From: Haloechinothrix aidingensis
GTDB lineage: Bacteria; Actinomycetota; Actinomycetes; Mycobacteriales; Pseudonocardiaceae
NCBI RefSeq assembly: GCF_013450155.1
Contig: NZ_JACCKD010000006.1
Span: forward strand, 1-64,000
Reading direction: 5' to 3'
DNA length: 64,000 nucleotides
The notes under the pieces are model-generated. The model had not been told where the DNA came from. It made no database searches and worked only from the letters and a program-made list of their open reading frames with translations. This document shows, in pieces, positions 7,774 through 15,569 of this stretch. Every line of letters begins with the position of its first letter. The stretch's first letter is position 1. The position numbers were made by a program, and so were the translations under genes.

Positions 7774-9906
7774 GTGAACGACCGGGACGGTGACGGCGGC
7801 CCCCTGAGCGGGCTCGACCCCGAGCAGCGGGCGGCTGCGACCGCTCCCCGGGGTCCGGTGTGCGTGCTGGCGGGTGCCGGCACGGGTAAGACACGCACGA
7901 TCACGCACCGGATCGCCTATCTCGTCCGGCAGGGCCACGTCAGCGCGGGCCAGGTGCTTGCCGTGACCTTTACCGCGCGTGCGGCGGGGGAGTTGCGCAA
8001 CCGGCTCCGGCATCTCGGTGTCGAGGGCGCGCAGGCGCGGACCTTCCACGCGGCGGCGCTGAAGCAGCTGCGCTACTTCTGGCCCCGGGTGGTCGGTGAG
8101 GAGCCGTGGGAGCTGCTTGACGGCAAGCTGAAGCTGGTCGGGCAGGCTGCGCACCGGGTCGGAGTGTCCACCGAGCGTGACGTGCTTCGCGACGTGGCCT
8201 CGGAGATCGAGTGGTCGAAGGCATCGCTGGTCGGTGTGGAGGACTACGCGGCTGTGACGGCTCGCCTGCGCAGGGACCTTCCGGCCCCCGCTGCCAAGAT
8301 CGGCGAGGTGTACGCGGCCTACGAGGAGTTGAAGAGCAGCAGGCGGTTGCTGGACTTCGACGACCTGTTGCTGCACACCACGGCGGCGATCGAGCAGCAC
8401 AGGGCGGTGGCCGAGGAGTTCCGGCAGCGATACCGGTGCTTCGTCGTCGACGAGTACCAGGACGTGACGCCCCTTCAGCAGCGCCTGCTCGAGGCGTGGC
8501 TCGGTGGTCGTGACGACATCACCGTGGTCGGTGATGCCAACCAGACGATCTACTCCTTCGGTGGTGCCTCGCCCCAGCCGCTGCTCGAGTTCACGCGCAG
8601 GTACCCGGATGCCACGGTCGTGCGGCTCGAGCGCGACTACCGCTCGACGCCCCAGGTGGTGTCGCTGGCCAACAGCGTGATCGCCGGTGCGCGAGCGCGC
8701 CCGGCCGCTGCACGGTTGCGGTTGGTCGGGCAGCGACCGGCCGGACCGGAACCGGTGTTCAACGAGTTCGACGACGAGCCGGCCGAGGCCGATGCGGTCG
8801 CGCGCCGGATCCGCGAGCTGGTCGACAGTGGAGTTCCTGCCAGCGAGATCGCCGTACTGTACCGCGTCAACGCCCAGTCGGAGTCCTACGAGCGGGCGCT
8901 GGCCGACGTCGCGGTGCCGTACGTGATCCGTGGGGGTGAGCGGTTCTTCTCGCGGCGTGAGGTGCGTGCGGCGCTGACGGCGCTACGGTCTGCCGCAGGC
9001 GAGGACTCCGGCCACGCGGCCGGTGCCGGCTCGCCTGCCGATGTGGCAGGCGCGGTGCGCGCCGTCCTCGAGCCACTCGGCTTGACCGCGGAGCCTCCGC
9101 AGGGCACCACGGCCAGGGAACGGTGGGACGCACTTGCCGCGCTCGCGGACCTCGCGAGGGACTTCGCCGCCTCGGCGAGCGAGCCGTCGCTCGGTGGTTT
9201 CGTCACCGAGCTGGAGCACCGGGCTTCGGCACAGCACCCACCGACCGTCGAGGGCGTCACGCTCACCTCGTTGCACGCGGCCAAGGGACTGGAATGGGAC
9301 GCCGTGTTCCTCGTGGGGCTGACCGAGGGCACGATGCCCATCCAGCACGCGGACGGCTCCGACTCGGCGATCGAGGAGGAACGGCGCCTGCTCTATGTAG
9401 GGCTCACCCGTGCGCGCGAGCATCTGTGGCTGTCGTGGTCGCTGGCGCGGAACCAGGGAGGGCGGCGCAGCAGGCGGCGCAGCCGGTTCCTGCGCGGTGT
9501 CGCACCCGATGACCAGCCCGGTCCCGGGGCCGACGGCCGTACCAAGGGCAGGAACGGGCGCGCGAAGGCGAGCTGCCGGGTCTGTGGTTCGCGACTGGCC
9601 GAGCGTGCCGAGGTATCGGCAGGTAGGTGTGCGCAATGTCCATCCGATGTGGATGAAGAGTTGCTCGCACGGTTGAAGGAGTGGCGCGGCAGACGTGCTC
9701 GGGAGCTGAGCGTGCCTGCCTATGTGGTATTCACCGACGCCACGTTGATCGCGATAGCCGAGCAGCGCCCGGCCGACGACCGCGGTCTGGTGGCGATCCC
9801 CGGCATCGGCGCGACCAAGCTCGAACGGTTCGGGGCCGACGTTCTCGGACTGGTGCGAGGCGACGGTGCCGCCACGACATCTACGACCCCGGCCACGCAC
9901 GACTGA
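7774..9906 (+). CDS. uvrD2: ATP-dependent DNA helicase UvrD2
   Basis: A superfamily 1A helicase of 710 residues. Walker A GAGTGKT is near residue 34, DEYQD (Walker B) near 225, the TGRR-like motifs follow, and VGLTRAR is motif VI. After the motor come a four-cysteine cluster (CRVC...CAQC, about residues 601-622) and a C-terminal HRDC domain (about 640-700). This combination defines UvrD2, which in mycobacteria is a 3'-to-5' DNA helicase for which the Cys cluster matters. GTG at 7774 has GGTGGAG just upstream. Linkage to whiB7 downstream repeats the mycobacterial order. Confidence 0.95.
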   Translation: MNDRDGDGGPLSGLDPEQRAAATAPRGPVCVLAGAGTGKTRTITHRIAYLVRQGHVSAGQVLAVTFTARAAGELRNRLRHLGVEGAQARTFHAAALKQLRYFWPRVVGEEPWELLDGKLKLVGQAAHRVGVSTERDVLRDVASEIEWSKASLVGVEDYAAVTARLRRDLPAPAAKIGEVYAAYEELKSSRRLLDFDDLLLHTTAAIEQHRAVAEEFRQRYRCFVVDEYQDVTPLQQRLLEAWLGGRDDITVVGDANQTIYSFGGASPQPLLEFTRRYPDATVVRLERDYRSTPQVVSLANSVIAGARARPAAARLRLVGQRPAGPEPVFNEFDDEPAEADAVARRIRELVDSGVPASEIAVLYRVNAQSESYERALADVAVPYVIRGGERFFSRREVRAALTALRSAAGEDSGHAAGAGSPADVAGAVRAVLEPLGLTAEPPQGTTARERWDALAALADLARDFAASASEPSLGGFVTELEHRASAQHPPTVEGVTLTSLHAAKGLEWDAVFLVGLTEGTMPIQHADGSDSAIEEERRLLYVGLTRAREHLWLSWSLARNQGGRRSRRRSRFLRGVAPDDQPGPGADGRTKGRNGRAKASCRVCGSRLAERAEVSAGRCAQCPSDVDEELLARLKEWRGRRARELSVPAYVVFTDATLIAIAEQRPADDRGLVAIPGIGATKLERFGADVLGLVRGDGAATTSTTPATHD

Positions 9907-9943
9907 TCGCTGAAGGAAAACATCCTGCGGGCACCGGATCCGG

Positions 9944-9982
9944 AAAAATAGGTTGCCGTCCCCCACGTGCCGCGGATAACCT
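9944..9982 (+). promoter_or_regulatory. whiB7 promoter with WhiB7-type AT-rich upstream box
   Basis: AAAAATA at 9944-9950 lies two bases before a -35 element TTGCCG (9953-9958), followed by an 18-base spacer and a -10 element TAACCT (9977-9982). Mycobacterial WhiB7 activates sigma-A promoters carrying an AT-rich stretch just upstream of -35, to which its AT-hook binds; this is exactly that arrangement. The transcript would start near 9989, giving a leader of about 500 bases before whiB7. Confidence 0.75.
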
Positions 9983-10106
9983 GCGGTTGTCGGGTTGAAC
10001 GCCCGTACGACAAGATCGCTCTGCGGTTGGCACGTGTGCCGGGAACGGCTGTGGTGCCGACCGGCGGGCAGTCGCCACGAGTGAGATGACGAGGAGGTGG
10101 TACGCG

Positions 10107-10358
10107 ATGATGTTGCCCTTCGACCCGCGTATCACCGGCCACATGCGTTCCACGATCCGTCGTGGGCCTGTTGGCGCGCCCGTCACTGGGGAGAGCATCG
10201 CGCTCGTGCGTGTGCTTGATCGACTCCACGGCCGCGCCGCTGGGGCGCATGTCGCGGTGGCGCCGATCGTCGCCGCGGGTGACGTGTTCAAGCGTAACCA
10301 GCGAGGCCGAGTTGGCGTGACGGAAGTTCCGTTGTCCGTGAATGAGCGATGTCCCTGA
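10107..10358 (+). CDS. Upstream ORF in the whiB7 leader (83 residues)
   Basis: A short reading frame starting ATGATG at 10107, preceded by a strong ribosome-binding site GAGGAGG (nine-base spacing). It lies wholly inside the predicted whiB7 leader. The product is basic, matches no domain I know, and need not be functional; whiB7/wblC leaders in actinobacteria are reported to carry a translated uORF whose ribosome occupancy controls attenuation. The stop codon (10356-10358) is inside the left arm of a small hairpin (10353-10374), and the attenuator follows 29 bases later. An in-frame start at 10086 is less likely. I am sure of the ORF and its ribosome-binding site, less sure that this ORF is the regulatory one. 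Confidence 0.55.
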   Translation: MMLPFDPRITGHMRSTIRRGPVGAPVTGESIALVRVLDRLHGRAAGAHVAVAPIVAAGDVFKRNQRGRVGVTEVPLSVNERCP

Positions 10359-10374
10359 CAGCGACCAGTCAGGG
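10353..10374 (+). promoter_or_regulatory. Small leader hairpin overlapping the uORF stop codon
   Basis: CCCTGA (10353-10358) pairs with TCAGGG (10369-10374) across a ten-base loop. The left arm contains the uORF stop codon, so a ribosome terminating there would block this stem. Such coupling could change folding of the terminator that begins at 10387. The role is inferred. Confidence 0.45.
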
Positions 10375-10386
10375 TGCAGGCTCACA

Positions 10387-10423
10387 AAGGCCGCGGAACC
10401 GTCACACGGTCCGCGGCCTTTTT
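10387..10423 (+). terminator. whiB7 leader attenuator (intrinsic terminator)
   Basis: A strong stem (AAGGCCGCGGA at 10387-10397 with TCCGCGGCCTT at 10410-10420, extended inward by ACCG/CGGT) followed by a T-run (10419-10423). It lies 70 bases before whiB7 and downstream of the uORF. A terminator in this place would stop most transcripts unless translation stress in the leader favours another fold, as described for whiB7/wblC in other actinobacteria. Confidence 0.85.
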
Positions 10424-10492
10424 GCTGTTCGCAGGCCGGAGTCAGCAGCAATCGCCAGCAACTTCCTGACAAGGATTAAGGAGAAAGTAGCC

Positions 10493-10813
10493 ATGTCATC
10501 GGCACCCGCATTCGCCCCGTCAGAGGCGTTCGCGATACCCGAGGAACTGGCCGACGAGTGCACGTTGCCGTGCCGAACGGGGGATCCGGACCTGTGGTTC
10601 GCCGAGTCGCCGTCCATGCTGCAGCAGGCCAAGCAGCTGTGCGCCGGCTGCCCGGTGCGCGAGGCCTGTCTGGCAGGGGCGATCGAACGTCAGGAACCCT
10701 GGGGTGTCTGGGGTGGAGAGATCTTCGATCGTGGGGTCGTGGTCTCGCGCAAGCGAGGTCGTGGTCGGCCTCCCAAGAGCAGCTCCCCGGCGCGGCAGGG
10801 GACCGCGGCATGA
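10493..10813 (+). CDS. whiB7: WhiB7 transcriptional activator of intrinsic antibiotic resistance
   Basis: A 106-residue WhiB-family Fe-S protein that binds the primary sigma factor and turns on resistance genes under translation stress. Cluster ligands are Cys27, Cys50, Cys53 and Cys59 (with an extra Cys23); the GVWGG turn is at residues 71-75, and the AT-hook RGRPPK at about residues 90-95 marks WhiB7 rather than other WhiB proteins. ATG at 10493 follows AAGGATTAAGGAG. A long leader with promoter, uORF and attenuator precedes it. Position next to uvrD2 and an ABC1 kinase agrees with the mycobacterial locus. Confidence 0.95.
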   Translation: MSSAPAFAPSEAFAIPEELADECTLPCRTGDPDLWFAESPSMLQQAKQLCAGCPVREACLAGAIERQEPWGVWGGEIFDRGVVVSRKRGRGRPPKSSSPARQGTAA

Positions 10814-10828
10814 AAATCGGGAGATCAC

Positions 10829-11092
10829 ATGAACCAGATGGATGAACAGGCGGCGATGACCCAATGGCGGGAACGCGTCGCCGAAGGGGGCTTGCTGGCG
10901 GCGGCGACCGGTACCCGGCGGGCTCGCGGCCGGCGGCGAGCCGTCCGGTTCTGGAGCGCGCTGGCGGCGTTCGCCACTCGGCGTGCCGAGTCCGCACGGC
11001 GGGGCGAGGGTGCTCGGGTAGCGGCTCACGCCGCGTCCGGGCACGACATGGCCGTTGCCGGCACGGCGTACACCCGGGGGCGTGGCCGGTGA
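10829..11092 (+). CDS. Small basic hypothetical protein downstream of whiB7
   Basis: An 87-residue frame starting 15 bases after the whiB7 stop, with a weak GGGAG ribosome-binding site. The product is rich in Arg and Ala and shows no motif I recognise. Its 3' end overlaps the end of the convergent gene by 67 bases, which weakens the case. It could be a real small cotranscribed gene or an accident of high GC. Confidence 0.3.
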   Translation: MNQMDEQAAMTQWRERVAEGGLLAAATGTRRARGRRRAVRFWSALAAFATRRAESARRGEGARVAAHAASGHDMAVAGTAYTRGRGR

Positions 11093-12000
11093 GCCGCGGC
11101 CAGGAACGCCGAGCAGATCTCGCGCAGGATGTGCGTGCGGCCGGCCGCGTCGTGGGACGCGTGGCGTAGCGACGCGGCCGGGGTGCGCACGACCGTCACC
11201 CCGGCGGCGCCGAGGGCGAGGTCGTCCCTCGTCCGGCTGCCGTGCTCGCTGTCGGTGATCAACCAGGCAAGGGCTACCTCGCCCCACCACGCGTGTACGT
11301 GGGCGAGCTTGCGGGTGCCGTGTCCGTACACGGTCACGTTCCACATCGGAAGCGGCAGCGGCGCGTCGCGCAGCACCGCTCGGGCGGGGCCGCGCGGGTG
11401 CGCCTGTTCGCAGGCAGCGAGCTCGCGCAGCGCGGCCCGTACGGCGGACGAGCCGCGCTGGTTACCCGCGTCGAGCTCGCGGCGCAGCTGCTCAGGTGTG
11501 CCCAGACCGGCGTCGGTGACCAGGGTGAGCAGCCGGCGCAGCTCGGCGGCCTCCGGTGTGGTCCGTGCCAGGTCGGTCGCGGCACGCCCCGGAGGGGCGA
11601 ACGCGAGCCCGCCCGCGACCTGTGGGCGTGGTGGTCGTGAGCTGCGCTCGACGGCGACGAACTCGGTTGCCACCGGCCGCTTGTCCGGGGGAACGATCAG
11701 GCGGACCGGACCGGCTGCCGGCACGTCGAGGCCGTGAGCGCGCAGCGCGTCGGCGCCGGTGATGACCGCGCGCGGCCCACCGATGGCGATGGCGGCACGC
11801 AGCCGTTGGCGCCGGGTCGGCGGGCCGCTACCCAGCAGGATCACGCCGGGTAACAACCGTAGCCAGGGACCGCCGGGGCGGCAGCGATACGCGATGGTGC
11901 TCTTCGGTACACCGAGCTCGCGGAGGGCGGCTGTGGTGGCGACCCCGTCGGGGGCGGCCTGCCGGATCGCGCGCAGGCTGGGACACGTGGATCGAACCAT
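11026..12000 (-). CDS. AbiEi-like antitoxin-domain / Vsr-like endonuclease-fold protein
   Basis: A 324-residue protein. The N-terminal part (RQAAPDGVATTAALRELGVPKSTIAYR, about residues 11-40) is the winged-helix AbiEi antitoxin-like domain, followed by the WLRLLPGVILLGSG strand segment usual in this family. The C-terminal part (WNVTVYGHGTRKLAHVHAWWGEVALAWLITDSEHG, then LALGAAGVTVVRTP) resembles the DUF559/Vsr-like PD-(D/E)XK fold seen fused to it in actinobacteria. No partner toxin gene lies next to it. Such genes are common single-copy accessory genes; a role in type IV toxin-antitoxin control is not shown. It interrupts the whiB7-ABC1 kinase order known from mycobacteria. Confidence 0.6.
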   Translation of the reverse strand: MVRSTCPSLRAIRQAAPDGVATTAALRELGVPKSTIAYRCRPGGPWLRLLPGVILLGSGPPTRRQRLRAAIAIGGPRAVITGADALRAHGLDVPAAGPVRLIVPPDKRPVATEFVAVERSSRPPRPQVAGGLAFAPPGRAATDLARTTPEAAELRRLLTLVTDAGLGTPEQLRRELDAGNQRGSSAVRAALRELAACEQAHPRGPARAVLRDAPLPLPMWNVTVYGHGTRKLAHVHAWWGEVALAWLITDSEHGSRTRDDLALGAAGVTVVRTPAASLRHASHDAAGRTHILREICSAFLAAAHRPRPRVYAVPATAMSCPDAA

Positions 12001-12145
12001 GCGCCGATCGTCGCGCCGCTCGGACGCGCGTGGGGTGCGTTCGCCGATTCTGTGGACAACTGCCCCGGCCAACGGTGACTCGGTCCAGGTATCCGCCCTG
12101 TTGTGCACAACCGCCCGTCGCTGACCCGGCCCGGCTCGGGCCGGG

Positions 12146-13498
12146 TCATGCCTCGGGTGGGAGGAAACCGGGAATCCACCGTTCGGCGATCGCTCGGATG
12201 GGGAATTCCGCCTCGAGCTGGCAGAGGATACCGGTGTTACCGGCGGCGGCGCGATGGATCATCAGGTACTCGGCCGGCAGGTTCAGCGACCGCGCGGTCT
12301 GAAAGTCCGAGCCGCGCGCGTCACCGACCCGCGTCGCCTGCTTCTGCATCCAGCGGCGGGTGAAGCGGAACGTGGTGCCTGCGAGGGGCTGGCTGAACGG
12401 TGCGAGGTAGGCCAGCACGTCGTCGGCCGCGACGTCTGCGTCCGGCCGGACGAACCGGTGCTCGCGCAGGGCGGCCATCAGCTCGGCGGGGCGCGCCTCG
12501 AGGGCGAGCCTGGTGATCTCGCCGAGCCCGTAGGGGATGCCGTCCGGCAGCCGCAGGCATGCGCCGAAGTCGATGACGCACAGGCGGTTGTCCTCGGTGA
12601 TCATGAAGTTGCCCGGATGCGGGTCCGAGTGCATGCGACTGGCCCGGGCGGGAGCGGAGTACAGGAACTCGGTCAGCAACCTGCCTGCCTCGTTGCGCCG
12701 CGCCTGCTCGCCATCGGCGATGATCGCCGACAGCGGGGTGCCGGTGACCCACTCGGTGACGATGACCTTAGGCGCGCTCGCGACGACCCGCGGCACCACG
12801 AATTCGGGGTCGTCGGCGAACGCGGTGGCGAACGCTCGCTGATGCTCGGCCTCGATACGGTAGTCGAGCTCCTCATCCATGCGGTCGGCGAGCTCGTTCA
12901 GCAGTGGCTTCACCTCGGTGCCGGGGACGATGGCCTGGATCAGCCTGCTGAACCGCATGAGCTGTCGCAGGTCACTGCGCAGGGCCTCGTCGGCGCCCGG
13001 GTACTGGATCTTCACGGCGACCTCGCGACCGTCGTGCCACACGGCGCGATGAACCTGCCCGATGCTCGCCGCGGCCATCGGTTCCTCGCCGAACTCGGCG
13101 AACCGGCGTCGCCAGGATGTGCCGAGCTGCTCGGTCAGCACGCGACGGGCCTGGCGTGTCGACATGGGCGGCGCCGCGGTCTGCAACTTGGTGAGGGCCT
13201 CACGGTACGGCGCCGCGTAGGCGTCCGGGATCGCCGCCTCGAACACGCTGAGGACCTGCCCGAACTTCATCGCGCCGCCCTTGAGCGTGCCGAGCACGTC
13301 GAACAGCTGCTCGGCGGCGCGGGCGGAGAGCTCGGCGTTGACGTCATCGGAGCTCCGCCCGCCGAGTCGCCGTCCCCAGCCGCTGACGGCACGACCGGCG
13401 ATCCCCAGAGGCAGACTGGCGAGCTTGGCTGTACGCGCCGCGGAGGTGTGCGGAAGCGTGGACTCGCCTTCCTCGGCACTGTCGTCAGGTTCGGTCAC
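12146..13498 (-). CDS. ABC1/UbiB-family atypical kinase
   Basis: A 450-residue ABC1 (AarF/UbiB) kinase-like protein. The family's KxGQ motif appears as LKGGAMKFGQVLS (about residues 75-87); the A-rich loop replaced by AAASIGQVHRA; VAVKIQYPG carries the catalytic Lys; SDPHPGNFMI is the catalytic loop and IDFGA the metal-binding DFG. These proteins bind nucleotides and act in lipid or quinone metabolism. The homologous position in Mycobacterium tuberculosis is occupied by an ABC1 protein next to whiB7. GTG at 13498 is favoured because the region upstream is a short tandem repeat unlikely to be coding. Confidence 0.9.
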   Translation of the reverse strand: MTEPDDSAEEGESTLPHTSAARTAKLASLPLGIAGRAVSGWGRRLGGRSSDDVNAELSARAAEQLFDVLGTLKGGAMKFGQVLSVFEAAIPDAYAAPYREALTKLQTAAPPMSTRQARRVLTEQLGTSWRRRFAEFGEEPMAAASIGQVHRAVWHDGREVAVKIQYPGADEALRSDLRQLMRFSRLIQAIVPGTEVKPLLNELADRMDEELDYRIEAEHQRAFATAFADDPEFVVPRVVASAPKVIVTEWVTGTPLSAIIADGEQARRNEAGRLLTEFLYSAPARASRMHSDPHPGNFMITEDNRLCVIDFGACLRLPDGIPYGLGEITRLALEARPAELMAALREHRFVRPDADVAADDVLAYLAPFSQPLAGTTFRFTRRWMQKQATRVGDARGSDFQTARSLNLPAEYLMIHRAAAGNTGILCQLEAEFPIRAIAERWIPGFLPPEA

Positions 13499-13532
13499 AA
13501 CCTCGATTCTGCCTTCTCGGCGGCGATGCGCC

Positions 13533-13585
13533 CAGTATCGATACGCACAGCATCGATACACACGGTATCGCTACACCGGGCATCG
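13533..13585. repeat. 15-bp tandem repeat upstream of the ABC1 kinase gene
   Basis: Three and a half degenerate 15-base units starting at 13533, 13548, 13563 and 13578; the core is TATCGATACRCA, and two units contain the palindrome ATCGAT. It lies 35-87 bases upstream of the kinase start, in the gap to the neighbouring cyclodehydratase-like gene. It may be a regulator-binding array or simple expansion. Confidence 0.65.
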
Positions 13586-13641
13586 TGGTGTCGTTGCCGG
13601 GTGCGGTCCGCTGGCGTACGGGCGGCGCGGTGGCGCGCTGC

Positions 13642-14709
13642 TCACCGCCTGGTGCGGCAGCCGCAGCGTGCGTGTGGCTGCCAGCTACGTTGCCGCAGCC
13701 GGCCGTCGAAGACGTCCAGCTCCAGGGTGGTGTTCCAGGTAGGGCATGGCTCGTTGTCGGACCACAGGCTGCGAACCGCCTGGCCGACAGCCAGTGCCGC
13801 GACGGCGTGGCTGCTGACCGGCCCCGCGGGCCGGGGCCGGCCCGCGAGCCTGCCTGCGACCCATGGCCAGCCGCTGTCCCGTTCGGCGCGGTGCAGGTCG
13901 GCGCAGTGCAGGCAACTCGTCCTGCCGGGTACGACGAGGGGACCGACGATGCCGGTGCCGTCCCGCACGCGGACGGGCAGGTGCGGTATCCGCTCGCTCA
14001 TGAGCCGGTGTACCAGTTCGGGCGACGGCACCACGGCGTCGGTGAGCACGGCCAGGTCGGGATACCGGTCCGACGGCACGGGCGCGGTGTCGGTCGTGGG
14101 ATTGGCGTCCCGGACGGCGTCGACGACGGCCGCGTGCCGCGGGCGCCCGATATCCCCGGACCGGTCGCCGCGGGTGACGTCGGCCGTGGCCATCGTTCCC
14201 GTGGTTTCGACGGCGACGTGCCCGATGCCCGCGGTGGCGAGTCCGGTGGCGACCGCTCGGCAGAGTGGCCCGTCCCCGTGTACGAGCATCATGCTGTGCG
14301 CGCAGCGGTCGCCGAGCGCGGCGCCATCGAGCGGCCGTGTCCCGGATGCGCGCGTCCCCCACAGTGCCGTGTCCGACGGGCAGCCGTGTGGGATGTGGTG
14401 CGTGGCGGCATCGTCGACAAGGCCACGTTCGGTGAGCTCGGTGAGTACCCGCCGCAGCTGCGCACGGTCCGCTGTGCCCAGGTCCGCCAGCAGCGTGGGC
14501 AGGCCGCTGGTGCCGTCGAGGGCACCGAGCACGGTCGCCAACTCTGACGAGACCCCGCTGATCACCACGGCGTGGCGCGGGTCGAGTCCTACCTGCAACT
14601 CGGTTCCTCCGCGCCGGAACACCCCGATGCCGGGCACCAGCCGCGGCCTGCTCGGCAGCCGGGTGCGGGCCCGCGCCGGGTGAGATCCGGTGTGCCGTGC
14701 GTTCGTCAT
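13642..14709 (-). CDS. ThiF/YcaO-cyclodehydratase-like E1 fold protein
   Basis: A 355-residue protein resembling the ThiF-like component of azole-forming (TOMM) cyclodehydratases. The N-terminal half has the leader-binding-like segment with RGGTELQVGLDPRHAVVISG; the middle contains a Rossmann-like region (HVAVETTG); the C-terminal half has the characteristic GPLVVPGRTSCLHCADLHRAERD, with CxxC zinc ligands, and a Cys-x-Cys at the end. No YcaO protein, precursor peptide or dehydrogenase is nearby, and the same orphan gene occurs in the mycobacterial whiB7 locus, so a housekeeping role unrelated to peptide antibiotics is more likely. Start ATG 14709 chosen by Shine-Dalgarno-like GGGG; certainty moderate. 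Confidence 0.7.
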   Translation of the reverse strand: MTNARHTGSHPARARTRLPSRPRLVPGIGVFRRGGTELQVGLDPRHAVVISGVSSELATVLGALDGTSGLPTLLADLGTADRAQLRRVLTELTERGLVDDAATHHIPHGCPSDTALWGTRASGTRPLDGAALGDRCAHSMMLVHGDGPLCRAVATGLATAGIGHVAVETTGTMATADVTRGDRSGDIGRPRHAAVVDAVRDANPTTDTAPVPSDRYPDLAVLTDAVVPSPELVHRLMSERIPHLPVRVRDGTGIVGPLVVPGRTSCLHCADLHRAERDSGWPWVAGRLAGRPRPAGPVSSHAVAALAVGQAVRSLWSDNEPCPTWNTTLELDVFDGRLRQRSWQPHARCGCRTRR

Positions 14710-14896
14710 CACCCCGGATCGTGCACGTTCCTGGCGAACGTCCTGCCCGCCGGCCCGCGGGTTGTCCACACTCCGACGCGCGAGTGTCGCGCCGGTACAG
14801 GGCTGATACAGCACAACCGCGCGTCCGGGGGATCTCGTGGTGGTTCTTCGGATGCGTTCCGGTGGAGCTGTCGTGGGTGCGTCGTAGTGTGGGGAC

Positions 14897-15565
14897 GTGC
14901 GTGACTCGCCGAACCCCAGAACCAGCCCCAGAAGCAGCCCCGGCGCCGGCCCGAGAACCGGCTCCGGTACGACGAGCGACGCTACGCCGTCGGCCACCCG
15001 CGTCGAGGTCCGGCGCAGCAAGCGCCGCCGCCGTACCGTCTCGGCATACATGGACGGCGGCACCATGGTGGTGCTGATCCCGGACCGGATGTCGCGCAGT
15101 GAGGAGCAGCACTGGGTCGCCGAGATGGAACGCAAGTTGCTGCGCAGCGCGAAACGGAAGGCCTCGCCCGCGCGCGCGTCGGACGAGGCGCTGATGGCGC
15201 GGTGCCGCGAGCTGAGCCTGCGGTACCTGGACGGCACGTGCGAGCCCGCGAGCGTGCGGTGGGTGGCGCCGATGCGCACCAGGTGGGCCTCATGTACGCC
15301 CACGCAGGGCACGATCCGCGTCAGCGAGCGGCTCCGCGATGTACCCGCGTGGGTACTGGACTACGTGCTCGTGCACGAGCTCGCTCACCTGCGGGTGTCC
15401 GCGCACAACGCCGAGTTCTGGGCGTTGTGCGGCCGCTACCCGAAGACCGAGCGCGCGATCGGCTACCTCGAGGGGCTCTCGGCGGCCGCCGGCTTGGGCA
15501 TCACCGGTGTCGACGACCCGGCAGCCGAACCCGCAGCCGGAACCGACGGCGAGCACCTGGCATGA
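14897..15565 (+). CDS. YgjP-like (DUF45) zinc metallopeptidase
   Basis: A 222-residue protein. The HELAH motif (VLVHELAHLRVSAHNAEFW, around residues 161-179) with the downstream H..EFW is the zinc-binding signature of the YgjP/DUF45 (SprT-like) metallopeptidase domain; RWASCTPTQGTIRVSERL just before is also typical. The first 50 residues are low-complexity and basic. The substrate is unknown. GTG at 14897 is the only good start. It ends four bases before the convergent metalloprotease gene. Confidence 0.85.
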   Translation: MRDSPNPRTSPRSSPGAGPRTGSGTTSDATPSATRVEVRRSKRRRRTVSAYMDGGTMVVLIPDRMSRSEEQHWVAEMERKLLRSAKRKASPARASDEALMARCRELSLRYLDGTCEPASVRWVAPMRTRWASCTPTQGTIRVSERLRDVPAWVLDYVLVHELAHLRVSAHNAEFWALCGRYPKTERAIGYLEGLSAAAGLGITGVDDPAAEPAAGTDGEHLA

Positions 15566-15569
15566 CCGG

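Noticed and set aside
10349-10492. Longer form of WhiB7 starting at 10349
   Set aside because: This start lies before the attenuator and has no ribosome-binding site; the ATG at 10493 has a good site and gives the normal family length.
11026-12000. Complete type IV toxin-antitoxin pair
   Set aside because: No AbiEii-like nucleotidyltransferase toxin is encoded on either side.
13530-13590. Tandem units considered as a CRISPR array
   Set aside because: Units are 15 bases, contiguous and have no spacers. The 12-bp repeat (43358) and 35-bp repeat (56341) fail for the same reason.
13642-14709. Azole-modified peptide (TOMM) biosynthetic cluster around the ThiF-like gene
   Set aside because: No YcaO protein, dehydrogenase or precursor peptide is near, and I recall the same lone gene in mycobacterial whiB7 loci.
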